A DNA stretch of 64,000 bases from positions 1-64,000 of the forward strand of contig JAICWO010000019.1 of assembly GCA_025934775.1 (NCBI GenBank), written 5' to 3'. The notes below the pieces were generated by a model. The model worked only from the letters and a program-made list of their open reading frames with translations. It searched no databases and had not been told where the DNA came from. Origin of the DNA: Gemmatimonadaceae bacterium (GTDB lineage: Bacteria > Gemmatimonadota > Gemmatimonadetes > Gemmatimonadales > Gemmatimonadaceae). This document shows, piece by piece, positions 53,160 through 62,203 of the stretch (position 1 is its first letter; the number at the start of each line of letters is the position of its first letter). Made by a program: the position numbers and the translations under genes.

Positions 53160-53186
53160 GATCGTACGAGGGTTTGAGTTGAAGAT

Positions 53187-53209
53187 CGACGGTTCAGTTG
53201 CAACCGTCG
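53187..53209. terminator. Hairpin between rluB and moxR
   Basis: An 8-bp stem CGACGGTT/AACCGTCG with a 7-nt loop. It is followed only by a weakly T-rich sequence on the minus strand, so termination of the rluB transcript is possible but unproven. The remaining 140-bp gap (53160-53299) shows nothing else. Confidence 0.3.
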
Positions 53210-53299
53210 AGCCAGCCTGTTCCCGCTGCTACACCCGCTCCCGCGACTGGTGCCGCCGTTCCGCTGTTCCGATGTTCCCGCGGCGCTCGCCTCTCCAGT

Positions 53300-54019
53300 C
53301 TACCTCGCCCGCAATCCCTGAAGCGCCGACTTCTCCCGCGGCGTGAGCTTGCGCGTCTGGCCGGTTGGCAGGTCGCCGAGCGCGATGGGGCCGAACTGGA
53401 TCCGCACCAGTCGTTCGACGCCCAAGCCGAGCGCGGCGCACAGACGGCGAATCTCGCGTTTGCGTCCTTCGTTGATCGTGACCTCGAATTCCCATCGATC
53501 GCGTCCCAGCTTGCGCGCTTCGACGCGTTTGGGATGCACCGGGCCGTCATCCAGCTCGACACCGTAACGCGCTTCGCGCGCCGCCTCGTCTCCCTTGCCG
53601 GTGACGGTTGCGACGTACGTGCGATCGATCTCACTGCTCGGATGCGACAACCGGTGCGCCAATTCGCCGTCGGTGGTGAGCAGCAGGAGTCCCTCGGTGA
53701 GAAAATCCAACCGGCCGACGTACGTGAGCCCCGGAATCTTCGCGACGAAGTCGAACACCGTCGGCCGCCCATCGGGATCGGAACGCGTCGTCATCACGCC
53801 GGCGGGCTTGTTGAGCACGAGCCACTCGGCGGCGCGCGGTGCGCCGATCGGCTCGCCGTCGACGACGATCTTGTCGCTCGCGGGATCGACGATCTGGCCA
53901 GTCTGAGCGACCGCGCCGTTCACGCGCACGCGACCCGCCGAGATCAGCTCCTCGGCCTTGCGTCGCGACGCGATCCCCGCGCGCGCGAGCGCGCGTTGAA
54001 TTCGCATCGTCTCGGACAT
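53300..54019 (-). CDS. rluB: Pseudouridine synthase, RsuA/RluB family
   Basis: 239 residues: an N-terminal S4 domain (RIQRALARAGIASRRKAEEL) and the catalytic motif VGRLDFLTEGLLLLTTDG with the Asp. GRKREIRRLCAALGL follows. The genetic link to scpA-scpB is the usual position of RluB, which modifies 23S rRNA; RsuA is less likely. The ATG shares its A with the scpB stop (TGATG). Confidence 0.93.
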   Translation of the reverse strand: MSETMRIQRALARAGIASRRKAEELISAGRVRVNGAVAQTGQIVDPASDKIVVDGEPIGAPRAAEWLVLNKPAGVMTTRSDPDGRPTVFDFVAKIPGLTYVGRLDFLTEGLLLLTTDGELAHRLSHPSSEIDRTYVATVTGKGDEAAREARYGVELDDGPVHPKRVEARKLGRDRWEFEVTINEGRKREIRRLCAALGLGVERLVRIQFGPIALGDLPTGQTRKLTPREKSALQGLRAR

Positions 54020-54606
54020 CAGGCGCCCGTCTCGTCTTGCGCGTCGTCGCTCGCCGCCGCGTCGGCCAGCACCGGCTCGGGACGGTGAAGCGCGACCGCC
54101 AACTCGTCGGAGCGCGGGAGCTCCTCGAGATGACGCAACGCGAAATGCTCGAGGAACACGGGCGTCGTGCCGTAGAGCAGCGGCCGGCCAAGCCCCTCGG
54201 CGCGTCCCACGACGTCGATCAAGCCGCGTTCATGCAGCGACTTGAGCACGCTGCCGACGGCGACGCCGCGAATTTCCTCGATCTCCGCGCGGCTGATCGG
54301 CTGCCGATACGCGATGATCGCGAGCGTTTCGAGCGCGGCGCCGGAAAGGCGCGACGGCCGAGACGCGAGCTGCGCGCGCTCGATCGCCTCGGTGTACTCG
54401 GCGCGCGTCAGCACCTGCCAGCCGCCGCCGATCTCGGCGAGCTCCACCCCGTGGCCTTCCACGTCGTAGTGCTCGCGAATCTCGTCGAGCGCGGATTGCA
54501 GCTCGGCGGGCGACGCGTCGCCATCCAGCGCGGCCAGCTCGTCGGTCGCGATTGGCCTGGCGCTGGCGAACAATGCCGCTTCAAGCAGCTTCGCTAGCGG
54601 CGTCAC
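54019..54606 (-). CDS. scpB: Segregation and condensation protein B
   Basis: 195-residue winged-helix partner of ScpA in the SMC condensin complex. Motifs are LLEAALFASARPIATDELA, LSGAALETLAIIAYRQPISRAEIEEIRGV and LLYGTTPVFLEHFALR. The GTG at 54606 matches the normal ScpB length and lies 26 nt inside scpA. Confidence 0.94.
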   Translation of the reverse strand: MTPLAKLLEAALFASARPIATDELAALDGDASPAELQSALDEIREHYDVEGHGVELAEIGGGWQVLTRAEYTEAIERAQLASRPSRLSGAALETLAIIAYRQPISRAEIEEIRGVAVGSVLKSLHERGLIDVVGRAEGLGRPLLYGTTPVFLEHFALRHLEELPRSDELAVALHRPEPVLADAAASDDAQDETGA

Positions 54607-55336
54607 GAGAGATTTCCACGTTGGCGAATGGTTTGGGCTGGGCGACGCGCAGCTCGCCGAGCTTCGCGAGCTCGAGCAGTCCCAACAACGTCGACAGGAT
54701 CTGCCACGGCTCCGCGGTGTGCTCGACGATCTCGGTCCACAAGATGCGCGCCCTGAGCGCAAGGACCGAGCGAATGATCGTGATCGCGCCCGGTACATCG
54801 AGCGTGCGCGGCACGACTTCGTGCATGCTCGGCTGCTTGGCCGCACGCAGCACACGGTCGACGGCGGAGAGCAGCTCGGCGAGGGAGAGCGCGAGCGGCG
54901 CCTGGGGTGGTTCGGGGGCGGTCGGCAGATACGCGCGAGCGAACTGATTGCGCCGCTCCTCTCCCCGGCGCTCGAGCACGTCGACGACCTCGCGCATCTG
55001 TTGATACTCGAGGAGCCGGCGCACGAGCTCCGCGCGCGGATCTTCCCACGCCTCTTCAGCGCCGCGCGGCAGGAGCATCTGCGCCTTGATGCGCAGCAGA
55101 CGCGCCGCCATCTCGAGATACTCGGCGGCTTCGTTCAACCCGAGCGTGCGAATGCGCACGACGAACTGCTCGCAGATGCGCGCGATGGGGATGTCGTAGA
55201 TGTCGACCTGCTCCTCGCGAATGAGCGACAGGAGCAAGTCGAGCGGTCCGGAGAACGCGCTCAGCTCGACGATGAACGCGCCCTCGCCGCTCGGCGCGTC
55301 GACGTACGTCCGCGAATCCAGAGAGGCGATGGTCAT
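54581..55336 (-). CDS. scpA: Segregation and condensation protein A
   Basis: 251-residue kleisin that bridges the SMC heads. The pattern is FSGPLDLLLSLIREEQVDIYDIPIARI, YLEMAARLLRIKAQMLLP and a C-terminal winged helix. The ATG at 55336 overlaps the protease stop (ATGA); a longer frame upstream is a shadow. Confidence 0.94.
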   Translation of the reverse strand: MTIASLDSRTYVDAPSGEGAFIVELSAFSGPLDLLLSLIREEQVDIYDIPIARICEQFVVRIRTLGLNEAAEYLEMAARLLRIKAQMLLPRGAEEAWEDPRAELVRRLLEYQQMREVVDVLERRGEERRNQFARAYLPTAPEPPQAPLALSLAELLSAVDRVLRAAKQPSMHEVVPRTLDVPGAITIIRSVLALRARILWTEIVEHTAEPWQILSTLLGLLELAKLGELRVAQPKPFANVEISRDAASEAA

Positions 55337-56019
55337 TGCAGCCACTGCGTCGCCGACTGGAGGATGGTCGACTGCACGAGGCCGATCATCTTGTCGGTCG
55401 CGAAGAACGCGGGGGTCAGCCAGACGGTGAGCGCCTGCGGCACGAGGTACATCAGGAGAATGAGGAGCGCCACGCCGGCGCGGCTCACCTGCATGTAGCG
55501 AAAGCTCAACTTGGCCGGCAGCAGGTACTTCATCACGTGTGATCCGTCGAGGGGTGGGATCGGGATCAGGTTGAACAGGATGAGGATCATGTTGAGCTGC
55601 ACGCCCAGGATCATCATCGCCTGCAAAATACCAAAAGTCATATCGAGCGACGGCACCCAGCGGCCGAGCAGCCCGAACACCGGAATGAGCAGCGCGCACG
55701 CGATACCGACGAGCAGGTTCGTGAACACGCCGGCGAGCGACACAATGATGTCACCGCGCTTGAAGTTTCGATACTTGCGCGGATTGACCGGCACCGGCTT
55801 CGCGCCGCCGAGAATGGGCGCGTGCACCAGGGCGAGGAGCAGCGGCAACAGGATCGTGAGAAACGGATCGATGTGCCGGATTGGATTCAGGGTGAGCCGC
55901 CCGAGCATCAGTGCCGTGTCGTCGCCCTGCTTGAGCGCGGCGTAGCCATGCGCATATTCGTGCGCGATGACCGAGAACAGAAGCACCGGCACTAACAGCA
56001 GAATGTCCTGAAGGTGCAA
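55333..56019 (-). CDS. Site-2 protease family (M50) membrane metalloprotease
   Basis: 228 residues with about five or six transmembrane helices. The zinc site is HEYAH (helix VLLFSVIAHEYAHGYAALK), with the third ligand in the IPIPPLDGSHVMKYLLP loop, and the NPRKYR segment. This compact form lacks a PDZ domain. Commonly linked with scpA; its substrate is unknown. It has its own promoter at 56065-56093. Confidence 0.93.
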   Translation of the reverse strand: MHLQDILLLVPVLLFSVIAHEYAHGYAALKQGDDTALMLGRLTLNPIRHIDPFLTILLPLLLALVHAPILGGAKPVPVNPRKYRNFKRGDIIVSLAGVFTNLLVGIACALLIPVFGLLGRWVPSLDMTFGILQAMMILGVQLNMILILFNLIPIPPLDGSHVMKYLLPAKLSFRYMQVSRAGVALLILLMYLVPQALTVWLTPAFFATDKMIGLVQSTILQSATQWLQ

Positions 56020-56064
56020 CGTTGGCGGGCGGCGATGGGTGGTGGGAGGGGTGGTTCGGCGCGA

Positions 56065-56093
56065 AAGGTAGTGGCGCGTCAGAGAGGTGTCAA
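56065..56093 (-). promoter_or_regulatory. Promoter of M50-scpA-scpB-rluB
   Basis: A consensus TTGACA (56088-56093), 17-nt spacer, TACCTT (56065-56070), minus strand. It is back-to-back with the rpsT promoter. Confidence 0.7.
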
Positions 56094-56107
56094 AGCGTTA
56101 TCATGAC

Positions 56108-56136
56108 TTGACTTTGGCGCTGTCGAACTCTAGGTT
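56108..56136 (+). promoter_or_regulatory. rpsT promoter
   Basis: TTGACT (56108-56113), 17-nt spacer, TAGGTT (56131-56136). The start near 56143 leaves a 44-nt leader before the GTG. Confidence 0.75.
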
Positions 56137-56186
56137 CCAGCCTTCGCGAATCTCGCGATTTCACGTCAATTCCGGAGACCTGTTTC

Positions 56187-56423
56187 GTGCCGAATATCGC
56201 ATCCGCCAAGAAGAACATGCGTAAGTCGCGCGCGGCGACCGTGCGCAACCGTGCGCAACGTTCCGCGCTGCGGACTGCGCTCAAGAAGGCTAAGGGCCCC
56301 GAAGCCACCGCCGAGACGCGCCTCGCGGCGACCAAGCTCCTGGATCGCGCCGCGCGCAAGGGCTTGATCCACAAGAACACCGCAGCCCGTCAGAAGAGCC
56401 ACCTCAGTAAGGCGAACGCGTAA
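56187..56423 (+). CDS. rpsT: 30S ribosomal protein S20
   Basis: 78 residues, very basic helical bundle protein of the 30S body. The opening PNIASAKKNMRKSRAATVRNR and the end KGLIHKNTAARQKSHLSKA are typical. It starts with GTG at 56187 after GGAG about 10 nt upstream. Monocistronic, between its own promoter and a bidirectional terminator. Confidence 0.96.
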   Translation: MPNIASAKKNMRKSRAATVRNRAQRSALRTALKKAKGPEATAETRLAATKLLDRAARKGLIHKNTAARQKSHLSKANA

Positions 56424-56443
56424 GCGTCCGTCGTAAGTGAAGA

Positions 56444-56474
56444 AAAGCCCGGCGAAGCTCGCCGGGCTTTTTTC
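56444..56474. terminator. Bidirectional intrinsic terminator
   Basis: A 12-bp stem AAAGCCCGGCGA/TCGCCGGGCTTT with a 3-nt loop, followed by T residues on the plus strand and TTTTCTTC on the minus strand. It ends rpsT and the leftward operon that finishes at 56494. Confidence 0.9.
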
Positions 56475-56493
56475 GCGTACATGGGATTCGCGA

Positions 56494-57399
56494 TCAGAGC
56501 GCCGCGAGCTCCGCGCCACAGCGCTCGCAGTACCACTCGGTGGGATAGTTCATTGCCCCGCACTCGCTGCATTTCAACGTCTTGGCTTGTTCGATCGCGC
56601 CGGACGTGCGGAGCTTGATCGGCGTGTTCGCGGGAACGTTCGCGGCGAGCGGCGCCTCGCTCCCAATGGGGCGCGATTCGCCGATTCCCGCCAGCAGCGA
56701 TTCGGCATCGGACACGTCGCGCTCGACCGCCGCGGCCGCGGCCGCGTCCGCCCGCTCGTCGTGCACCGGCTGAGGAGCCGACTCGGCGACCGGGTCGCCG
56801 ACCGCTTCGGCGACTGGCGGTTCAGGCGCGGGCTCCGCGGGCTTTGTTTCGTGGCCGACAACCGTGTTGAGGAACGCGAGCTCGTCGAACGACGGCGTTG
56901 CCGCCTTCGGAGCGCGGGCACTGGGCGGTTCCGCGGCCGGCGGGGCTGCGGCGGCAGGCGCCGCGCTGCTGGAGTGGTGGGCGAGCAGCCCGCTCAACTC
57001 GTCGATCCGCCGCTGAAGATCGCCCCGCTCGTTCACCAGTTGCTCGAGAGCATCGTCCACCGTGCGGAAGGCCGACGTCGCCTCGTCGCCGCCGAGCTCG
57101 CCCACGTGAGAGCGCAGCTCCAGCTCCGCGCGCTCGTCGCGGCGGAGCTGCTCTTCGGCCGCGAGCAGCGAGAGGCGGGACTGCAGGCTCGCACGTTCGG
57201 CATCGATCGCCTGCGTGTGCGAGGCGAGCTGCTCCTCCACGCGCTGCAGCCGTCCACGATAATCCGAGTGCACGCGCTCGAAGACGTGCTGCGGCGTGCT
57301 GTCCCGCCGCGCATCGAGCGCGGCGAGCCACGATTCATAGCGGCGCTTCTCCTCGAGGAGCGCCGGGACTTCGTTCAATGATCGATCGGCATCGGTCAT
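56494..57399 (-). CDS. Coiled-coil zinc-ribbon protein, unknown function
   Basis: 301 residues. A heptad-rich coiled coil (about 10-140, with RRYESWLAALDARRDS and QRVEEQLASHTQAIDAERAS), an Ala/Pro/Glu-rich linker (145-265) and a C-terminal zinc ribbon (LKCSECGAMNYPTEWYCERC) with two CxxC pairs. No enzymatic motif is seen. It could be a scaffold or adaptor. Last gene of the pyr operon, overlapping the aldolase by 4 nt. Confidence 0.85.
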   Translation of the reverse strand: MTDADRSLNEVPALLEEKRRYESWLAALDARRDSTPQHVFERVHSDYRGRLQRVEEQLASHTQAIDAERASLQSRLSLLAAEEQLRRDERAELELRSHVGELGGDEATSAFRTVDDALEQLVNERGDLQRRIDELSGLLAHHSSSAAPAAAAPPAAEPPSARAPKAATPSFDELAFLNTVVGHETKPAEPAPEPPVAEAVGDPVAESAPQPVHDERADAAAAAAVERDVSDAESLLAGIGESRPIGSEAPLAANVPANTPIKLRTSGAIEQAKTLKCSECGAMNYPTEWYCERCGAELAAL

Positions 57400-58049
57400 C
57401 GTGCATCCTTGCGTGGATCGTGCAGCGCGAGCACTTCGGCCGCGCTCAGTGTGTTCACCCGCCCCAAGAGCCGCGCCGAGAGAATGATTCGCGCCGCGTG
57501 CTCGAGGCTCTCCATCCGTTGGAGCGCCGTCTCGAGCGTGGGCCCGAGCGTCGTCGCGCCATGATTCGCCATCAGAAATCCATCATGCCGCTCGAGGAAC
57601 GGCTCGACAAGATCGGCGAGAGCGTCCGTTCCCGGTGTGGCGTACGGCACAAGCGGTACCTCGCCCATCTGCAAGATAACTTCGGGCAGCACGGGCGCCA
57701 CGAACGACTCGCCCGCGACGGCGAAGCCTGTCGCGGTGGGCGGATGCGCATGCACGATCGCGCGAACGTCGGCGCGGCGGCGGTAGATGCGAAGGTGCAT
57801 GCGAAGCTCGCTCGACGGCGCGCCCGCCGCGTCGAGCCGCGCGCCATCGCAATCGACGCGGACGAGGTCCGCCGCGCCGATCTCTCCCTTGGACGCGCCG
57901 CTCGGCGTGACGAGAATGCTGCCGTCGTCGAGCCGCGCCGAAACGTTTCCGTCGGGTCCGGCGACGAGGCCGCGATCGTACAAGCGGCGGCAAACGCGAA
58001 CGATCTCCGCCGCCGCGTGCGGCCGATCGGCCGCGGCGCCGGCGCTCAC
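57396..58049 (-). CDS. Class II aldolase/adducin family protein
   Basis: 217 residues. Zinc histidines are in VHAHPPTATGFAV and the C-terminal DGFLMANHGATTLG segment, with GNVSARLDDGSILVTPSGASKG for the substrate phosphate or carboxylate. It could be an L-fuculose-phosphate aldolase-like, ribulose-5-phosphate epimerase-like or methylthioribulose-phosphate dehydratase-like enzyme; the sequence alone does not decide. GTG at 58049 overlaps the pyrC stop. Its place after pyrC is unusual. Confidence 0.86.
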   Translation of the reverse strand: MSAGAAADRPHAAAEIVRVCRRLYDRGLVAGPDGNVSARLDDGSILVTPSGASKGEIGAADLVRVDCDGARLDAAGAPSSELRMHLRIYRRRADVRAIVHAHPPTATGFAVAGESFVAPVLPEVILQMGEVPLVPYATPGTDALADLVEPFLERHDGFLMANHGATTLGPTLETALQRMESLEHAARIILSARLLGRVNTLSAAEVLALHDPRKDAR

Positions 58050-59344
58050 ACGCCGTCGCGGTAGACCGTGCGGCCGCCGACGAGCGTCAGGCGCGCGCGG
58101 CCCTTCAATGTTTTTCCGGAATACGGTGTGTTGCGCCCCTTCGAGCGAAACGTGGCCGGATCGACGACCCACTCGAGCGCGGGATCGAACACGGTGACGT
58201 CAGCCGGTGCGCCACGGCGTAGCGTGCCACCAGGCAGCTTGAACACACGAGCCGGCGCGCACGACATGCGCTCGATCAACGTCGGCAAGTTGATGACGTC
58301 GGACGCGACGAGCCACGTGATGTTCACCGCGAGCGCCGTCTCGAGTCCGATGACGCCGTTGGGCGCATCGGCGAACTCACGCTCCTTCTCGTCGTAGTGA
58401 TGGGGCGCGTGGTCGGTCGCGATGAGATCGATCGTGCCGTCGCGCACCGCTTCCTGGAGCGCAGCGACGTCGTCCGCCGTGCGGAGCGGCGGATTCATCT
58501 TCGCGTTGGTGTCGTATCCTTCGACGGCATCTTCGGTCAACGAGATGTGGTGCGGGCACACCTCCGCCGTCACGTTGATGCCGCGGTCCTTGCCCCACCG
58601 AATCAGCTCGACGGATCCGCGCGTGCTCATGTGACAGAGGTGCACGTGGCCGCCGGTGAGGCGCGCGAGCAGAATGTCGCGGATCGCCATGATCTCTTCA
58701 GCTTCCGATGGAATCCCCTTGAGGCCGAGACGCGCGCTCACGATGCCTTCGTTCATCGCGCCGCCCTTGGCGAGCGTGGGCTCCTCGCAGTGATCGGCCA
58801 CGGGAATTCCAAACGTGCGCGCGTACTCGAGCGCCGTGCGCATCATGTGCGCGCTCGCGACCGGCTTGCCGTCGTCGCTGACCGCGACGGCGCCCGCGCC
58901 CACCATCTCGCCGAACTCGGCGAGGGCGTCGCCTCTCTGGCCGAGCGAGACCGCACCGATCGGGTAGACGCGCGACGCATTCGCGAGCGTCGCCTGACGA
59001 ATGATGAATCCCACGGCCGCCTGATTGTCGGTCACGGGATCCGTGTTCGGCATCGCGCAGACGGCAGTGAATCCGCCGGCGGCGGCCGCGCGCGCGCCGG
59101 TGGCGATCGTCTCGACCTCTTCGCGCCCCGGCTCGCGCAAATGACAATGCACGTCGACGAATCCGGGGGCGATCACGAGGCCCGCGCAATCGATCGTCTC
59201 GAGACCGTCGCGGTTCTCGGCGTGGCTTGCGACGCGCGGGCCGATCGCCTCGATCGTGCCGTTCACGATCAGCACGTCCGCCGTCGCGTCGAGCGACTGC
59301 GACGGATCGATCACGCGGCCGCCGGTGAGGAGCAGGTCGCTCAT
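58046..59344 (-). CDS. pyrC: Dihydroorotase
   Basis: Cyclises carbamoyl aspartate in pyrimidine synthesis. 432 residues, type I (amidohydrolase) form: [20 protein letters not shown] (metal ligands), [46 protein letters not shown] and [19 protein letters not shown] at 59344 overlaps the pyrB stop; a longer open frame upstream is in pyrB and spurious. Confidence 0.96.
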   Translation of the reverse strand: MSDLLLTGGRVIDPSQSLDATADVLIVNGTIEAIGPRVASHAENRDGLETIDCAGLVIAPGFVDVHCHLREPGREEVETIATGARAAAAGGFTAVCAMPNTDPVTDNQAAVGFIIRQATLANASRVYPIGAVSLGQRGDALAEFGEMVGAGAVAVSDDGKPVASAHMMRTALEYARTFGIPVADHCEEPTLAKGGAMNEGIVSARLGLKGIPSEAEEIMAIRDILLARLTGGHVHLCHMSTRGSVELIRWGKDRGINVTAEVCPHHISLTEDAVEGYDTNAKMNPPLRTADDVAALQEAVRDGTIDLIATDHAPHHYDEKEREFADAPNGVIGLETALAVNITWLVASDVINLPTLIERMSCAPARVFKLPGGTLRRGAPADVTVFDPALEWVVDPATFRSKGRNTPYSGKTLKGRARLTLVGGRTVYRDGV

Positions 59345-60306
59345 CGCTCGCCCCCGCTCTTCTTCGCCGCTTCGGCCAGCTCCGGTCTGCCGCCGGAGAG
59401 GAGATAGAGCACCGCCATGCGGACGGCGACGCCGTTGGTCACTTGGTTGAGAATCACGCTGAACGGTCCGTCGGCCACGTCGGAATCGATCTCGACGCCG
59501 CGATTCATCGGGCCGGGATGAAGAATGAGCACGTCGCGTTTGGCGCGCTCGAGCCGCTCGCGCGACACGCCGAACACGCGGTTGTATTCGCGGAGCGAGG
59601 GGATGTAGCCCGCCTGCATGCGCTCGAGCTGGAGCCGGAGGATGTTGAGCGCGTCGGCCCACTCGATTGCCGCCTCGACGCGATCGAAGACCGTGACGCC
59701 CATCTCCTCGATCGCGCTGGGGAGGAGCGACCGCGGGCCGCAGACGGCGACCTCGGCACCCATCTTCGTCAGTCCCCAGATGTTCGACCGCGCGACGCGG
59801 GAGTGCAGCACGTCGCCGACGATGCAGATCTTGAGGCCGGCGAGGCGCTTGAAATAGTCACGAAGTGTCAATAAATCGAGCAGCCCCTGCGTCGGGTGCT
59901 CGTGCGTGCCGTCGCCGGCGTTGATCACGTTCGACTCGATGCGGTCGGCGAGGAACCGCGCCGCGCCCGACGCACCGTGGCGGATCACGACCATGTCGAT
60001 CCGCATCGCCTCGAGGTTCCGCGCGGTGTCGACGAGCGTCTCGCCCTTGCTGACGCTCGATCCGGACGCAGCGACGTTCACGGTGTCCGCCGAGAGGCGC
60101 TTTTCAGCAAACTCGAATGACACGCGCGTGCGCGTGGACGCCTCGAAGAAGAGGTTGACGATCGTCGCGCCGCGGAGCGTGGGCACTTTCTTGATCGCCC
60201 GCTCGCTGATTTCCTTGAATGGCTCGGCGGTGTCGAGAATCAACCGGATCTGATCGCCGCTGAGCGGCTCGAGCCCGAGGAGATCCTTGCCGAGCGGGCG
60301 CGTCAC
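59341..60306 (-). CDS. pyrB: Aspartate carbamoyltransferase catalytic chain
   Basis: First dedicated step of pyrimidine synthesis. 321 residues with [18 protein letters not shown] (carbamoyl-phosphate site), [20 protein letters not shown] and [12 protein letters not shown]. No pyrI regulatory chain is adjacent. Its GTG start overlaps the pyrR stop. Confidence 0.97.
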   Translation of the reverse strand: MTRPLGKDLLGLEPLSGDQIRLILDTAEPFKEISERAIKKVPTLRGATIVNLFFEASTRTRVSFEFAEKRLSADTVNVAASGSSVSKGETLVDTARNLEAMRIDMVVIRHGASGAARFLADRIESNVINAGDGTHEHPTQGLLDLLTLRDYFKRLAGLKICIVGDVLHSRVARSNIWGLTKMGAEVAVCGPRSLLPSAIEEMGVTVFDRVEAAIEWADALNILRLQLERMQAGYIPSLREYNRVFGVSRERLERAKRDVLILHPGPMNRGVEIDSDVADGPFSVILNQVTNGVAVRMAVLYLLSGGRPELAEAAKKSGGER

Positions 60307-60866
60307 GTACCGGCCTCCGCCTCGCGTGCGGCGATGACCGCGCCGTTCCTGCCATCGAGCTCCTGCACGAGCACGTCGACGCGCTGCGACGGGTCGGCCG
60401 TGATCGTCTTGCCGACGATGTCCGGCTGGATCGGCAGCTCGCGGCCGCCGCGATCGATCAGCACGGCCAGCGCGATTCGTCTTGGCCGTCCGAAATCGGC
60501 GAGCTCGTCGAGCGCGGCGCGGATGGTCCGCCCGGTGTAGAGCACGTCGTCCACGATGACGACGACCTGGCTGTGGACGTCGACGGGGATCTGCGTCTGT
60601 CCGACGAGCGGGCGCGGGCCCACCGTCTGGAGATCGTCGCGATAGAGCGTGATGTCGAGCGCGCCCTGCGGGACGCTCGCGTGCTCGCGCTCTTCGATGA
60701 GCGATACGATTCGCGCCGCGAGCTGGACGCCGCGGCGCTGGATGCCAACGATGACGAGATCGTCCGTGCCGTTATTCAGCTCGACGATCTCATCGGCCAT
60801 GCGCCGGAGCGTTCGATCGAACGACCGCGCATCGAGGATCGTGGATTGTTTCGGGGGCGCTGCCAT
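60303..60866 (-). CDS. pyrR: Bifunctional PyrR: pyr operon regulator/uracil phosphoribosyltransferase
   Basis: 187 residues with the PRPP motif [32 protein letters not shown] and [13 protein letters not shown]. In Firmicutes PyrR binds pyr mRNA to cause attenuation. Here only 31 nt separate it from the upstream gene and I see no anti-terminator/terminator pair, so control may act on translation or elsewhere. ATG at 60866. Confidence 0.95.
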   Translation of the reverse strand: MAAPPKQSTILDARSFDRTLRRMADEIVELNNGTDDLVIVGIQRRGVQLAARIVSLIEEREHASVPQGALDITLYRDDLQTVGPRPLVGQTQIPVDVHSQVVVIVDDVLYTGRTIRAALDELADFGRPRRIALAVLIDRGGRELPIQPDIVGKTITADPSQRVDVLVQELDGRNGAVIAAREAEAGT

Positions 60867-60897
60867 GGTGCGGTCAATATATCCCGGGCCCGCCCAT

Positions 60898-61587
60898 TCA
60901 TGGTAGCGTGCTCTCGGGGGCGACGTCGAGCACGAAGCCAAGGCCGCGCCGCGCGACGATCTCGACGCTCGCGCCGGCCGCACCGAGTTTCTTGCGCAGG
61001 CGCGCGACGTTGACGTCGACGACGTTCGAGCCGGGGTCGAAGTTCATGTCCCAGACTTTGTCGAGCAGCTCGCTTCGCGTGACGACGACGCCGGAGCGGA
61101 GCAGCAGGTGCTCGAGCAAGCGGAGCTCGCGGGGCGCCAGCGTGAGCGCCGCGCCGTTGACGCGCACCGTGTGCGCGAGGCGGTTGAGCAACACGTTCCC
61201 GACCGTGACCTGCTCGGTGCGCCGCGCGCCGCCGCGCCGGACGAGGGCGCGCATGCGCGCCTTGAACTCGTCGAAGACGAACGGCTTAGTGAGGTAGTCG
61301 TCGGCGCCGGCGTCGAGCGCGCGGACCGTGGCGGATTTGTCGGCGGTGCCGGTGAGGACGACGACCGGCACGTCGCGGCCGGCGCGGCGGAGCTCCTGAA
61401 TCACGGGCACGCCGTTGCCGTCCGGGAGCATGAGATCGAGGACGATGGCGTCGTAGTCGTTGACCATCGCGAGCACGCGGCCGTTCTCGGCGGTCTCGGC
61501 CGTATCGACCGCAAAGCCCTCCTCCTCGAGCAAGCGGCGCGCGAGCAGGGACATCGTCCGATCGTCTTCGACGAGGAGCACGCGCAT
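60898..61587 (-). CDS. OmpR/PhoB-family response regulator
   Basis: 229 residues: a receiver with acidic VLLVEDDRTM, phospho-acceptor Asp in IVLDLMLPDGNGVPV, VVLTGTADKS and LTKPFVFDE, then a winged-helix domain with LLDKVWDMNFDPGSNVVDVN and VARLRKKLG. No kinase gene is adjacent. It precedes pyrR by 31 nt on the same strand, so the pyr genes may depend on its transcript. Promoter candidate at 61633-61662. Confidence 0.94.
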   Translation of the reverse strand: MRVLLVEDDRTMSLLARRLLEEEGFAVDTAETAENGRVLAMVNDYDAIVLDLMLPDGNGVPVIQELRRAGRDVPVVVLTGTADKSATVRALDAGADDYLTKPFVFDEFKARMRALVRRGGARRTEQVTVGNVLLNRLAHTVRVNGAALTLAPRELRLLEHLLLRSGVVVTRSELLDKVWDMNFDPGSNVVDVNVARLRKKLGAAGASVEIVARRGLGFVLDVAPESTLP

Positions 61588-61632
61588 CGCGGCGGGACCC
61601 GGCGGCGGAGTGAGGAGGGCAAGTCTGACAAA

Positions 61633-61662
61633 AATGTAATGATGCCGTCAGGGTCCTGTCAT
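61633..61662 (-). promoter_or_regulatory. Candidate promoter of the OmpR-type regulator
   Basis: ATGACA (61657-61662), 18-nt spacer, TACATT (61633-61638), minus strand. A 5-bp inverted repeat CTGAC/GTCAG (61625-61651) brackets the -10 and predicted start. The rest of the 155-bp divergent gap has no clear rightward promoter. Confidence 0.4.
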
Positions 61663-61742
61663 TCGGCGGGAGCGATCGTACACGCGTCGACACACACCGC
61701 GTCGGCCGCACCGACCAGCGCCTGGTCTCGCCGGTGACCTCC

Positions 61743-62165
61743 ATGGCTCGCATTCTCATCGTCGATGACGATTTCGTGACGCTCCGCCTCGCGGCGTGCG
61801 TCCTCGGCGCGCACGGCCACGACGTCCGCGTCGCGACGAGCGCGGAAGCGGCCTGGGAGCAGTTGGGCCGCGAGACGCCGGAGATCGCGCTGATCGATCG
61901 CGGGCTGCCGGGGATGGACGGCCTGGCGCTGACGCGGCGCATCAAGCGCACGCCGGCCTTGGCGCGCGTGATCGTGCTCGCGTTCAGCGCGCACGGTGCG
62001 CTCGAGGACGACGCGCGGGCGCGCGAGGCCGGCAGCGACGGCTTCGTCCCCAAACCCACCGACATGCATCACCTGCTGCGATGCGTCACCTGGCACCTCG
62101 CGGCCCTTCCCCTTCCCCAGAGCCGTTCGACGATGACGGCTCGCCCCGCCCACGCGGACGCGTGA
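61743..62165 (+). CDS. Single-domain response regulator (receiver)
   Basis: About 140 residues, CheY-like: LIVDDDFVTL acidic pocket, phospho-acceptor Asp in ALIDRGLPGMDGLAL, Ser in LAFSAHG and Lys in FVPKPTD. No output domain. The ATG at 61743 gives the family N-terminus; a GTG three codons earlier is possible. It is 38 nt upstream of a secreted-protein gene on the same strand and may control that operon (inference). Confidence 0.9.
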   Translation: MARILIVDDDFVTLRLAACVLGAHGHDVRVATSAEAAWEQLGRETPEIALIDRGLPGMDGLALTRRIKRTPALARVIVLAFSAHGALEDDARAREAGSDGFVPKPTDMHHLLRCVTWHLAALPLPQSRSTMTARPAHADA

Positions 62166-62203
62166 GCGGACACTACTCACTTCGTCATTGGAGATCTGAC
62201 ATT

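Noticed and set aside
60867-60897. PyrR-binding attenuator upstream of pyrR
   Set aside because: The 31-nt gap holds no hairpin with a U tract and no recognisable PyrR-binding loop.
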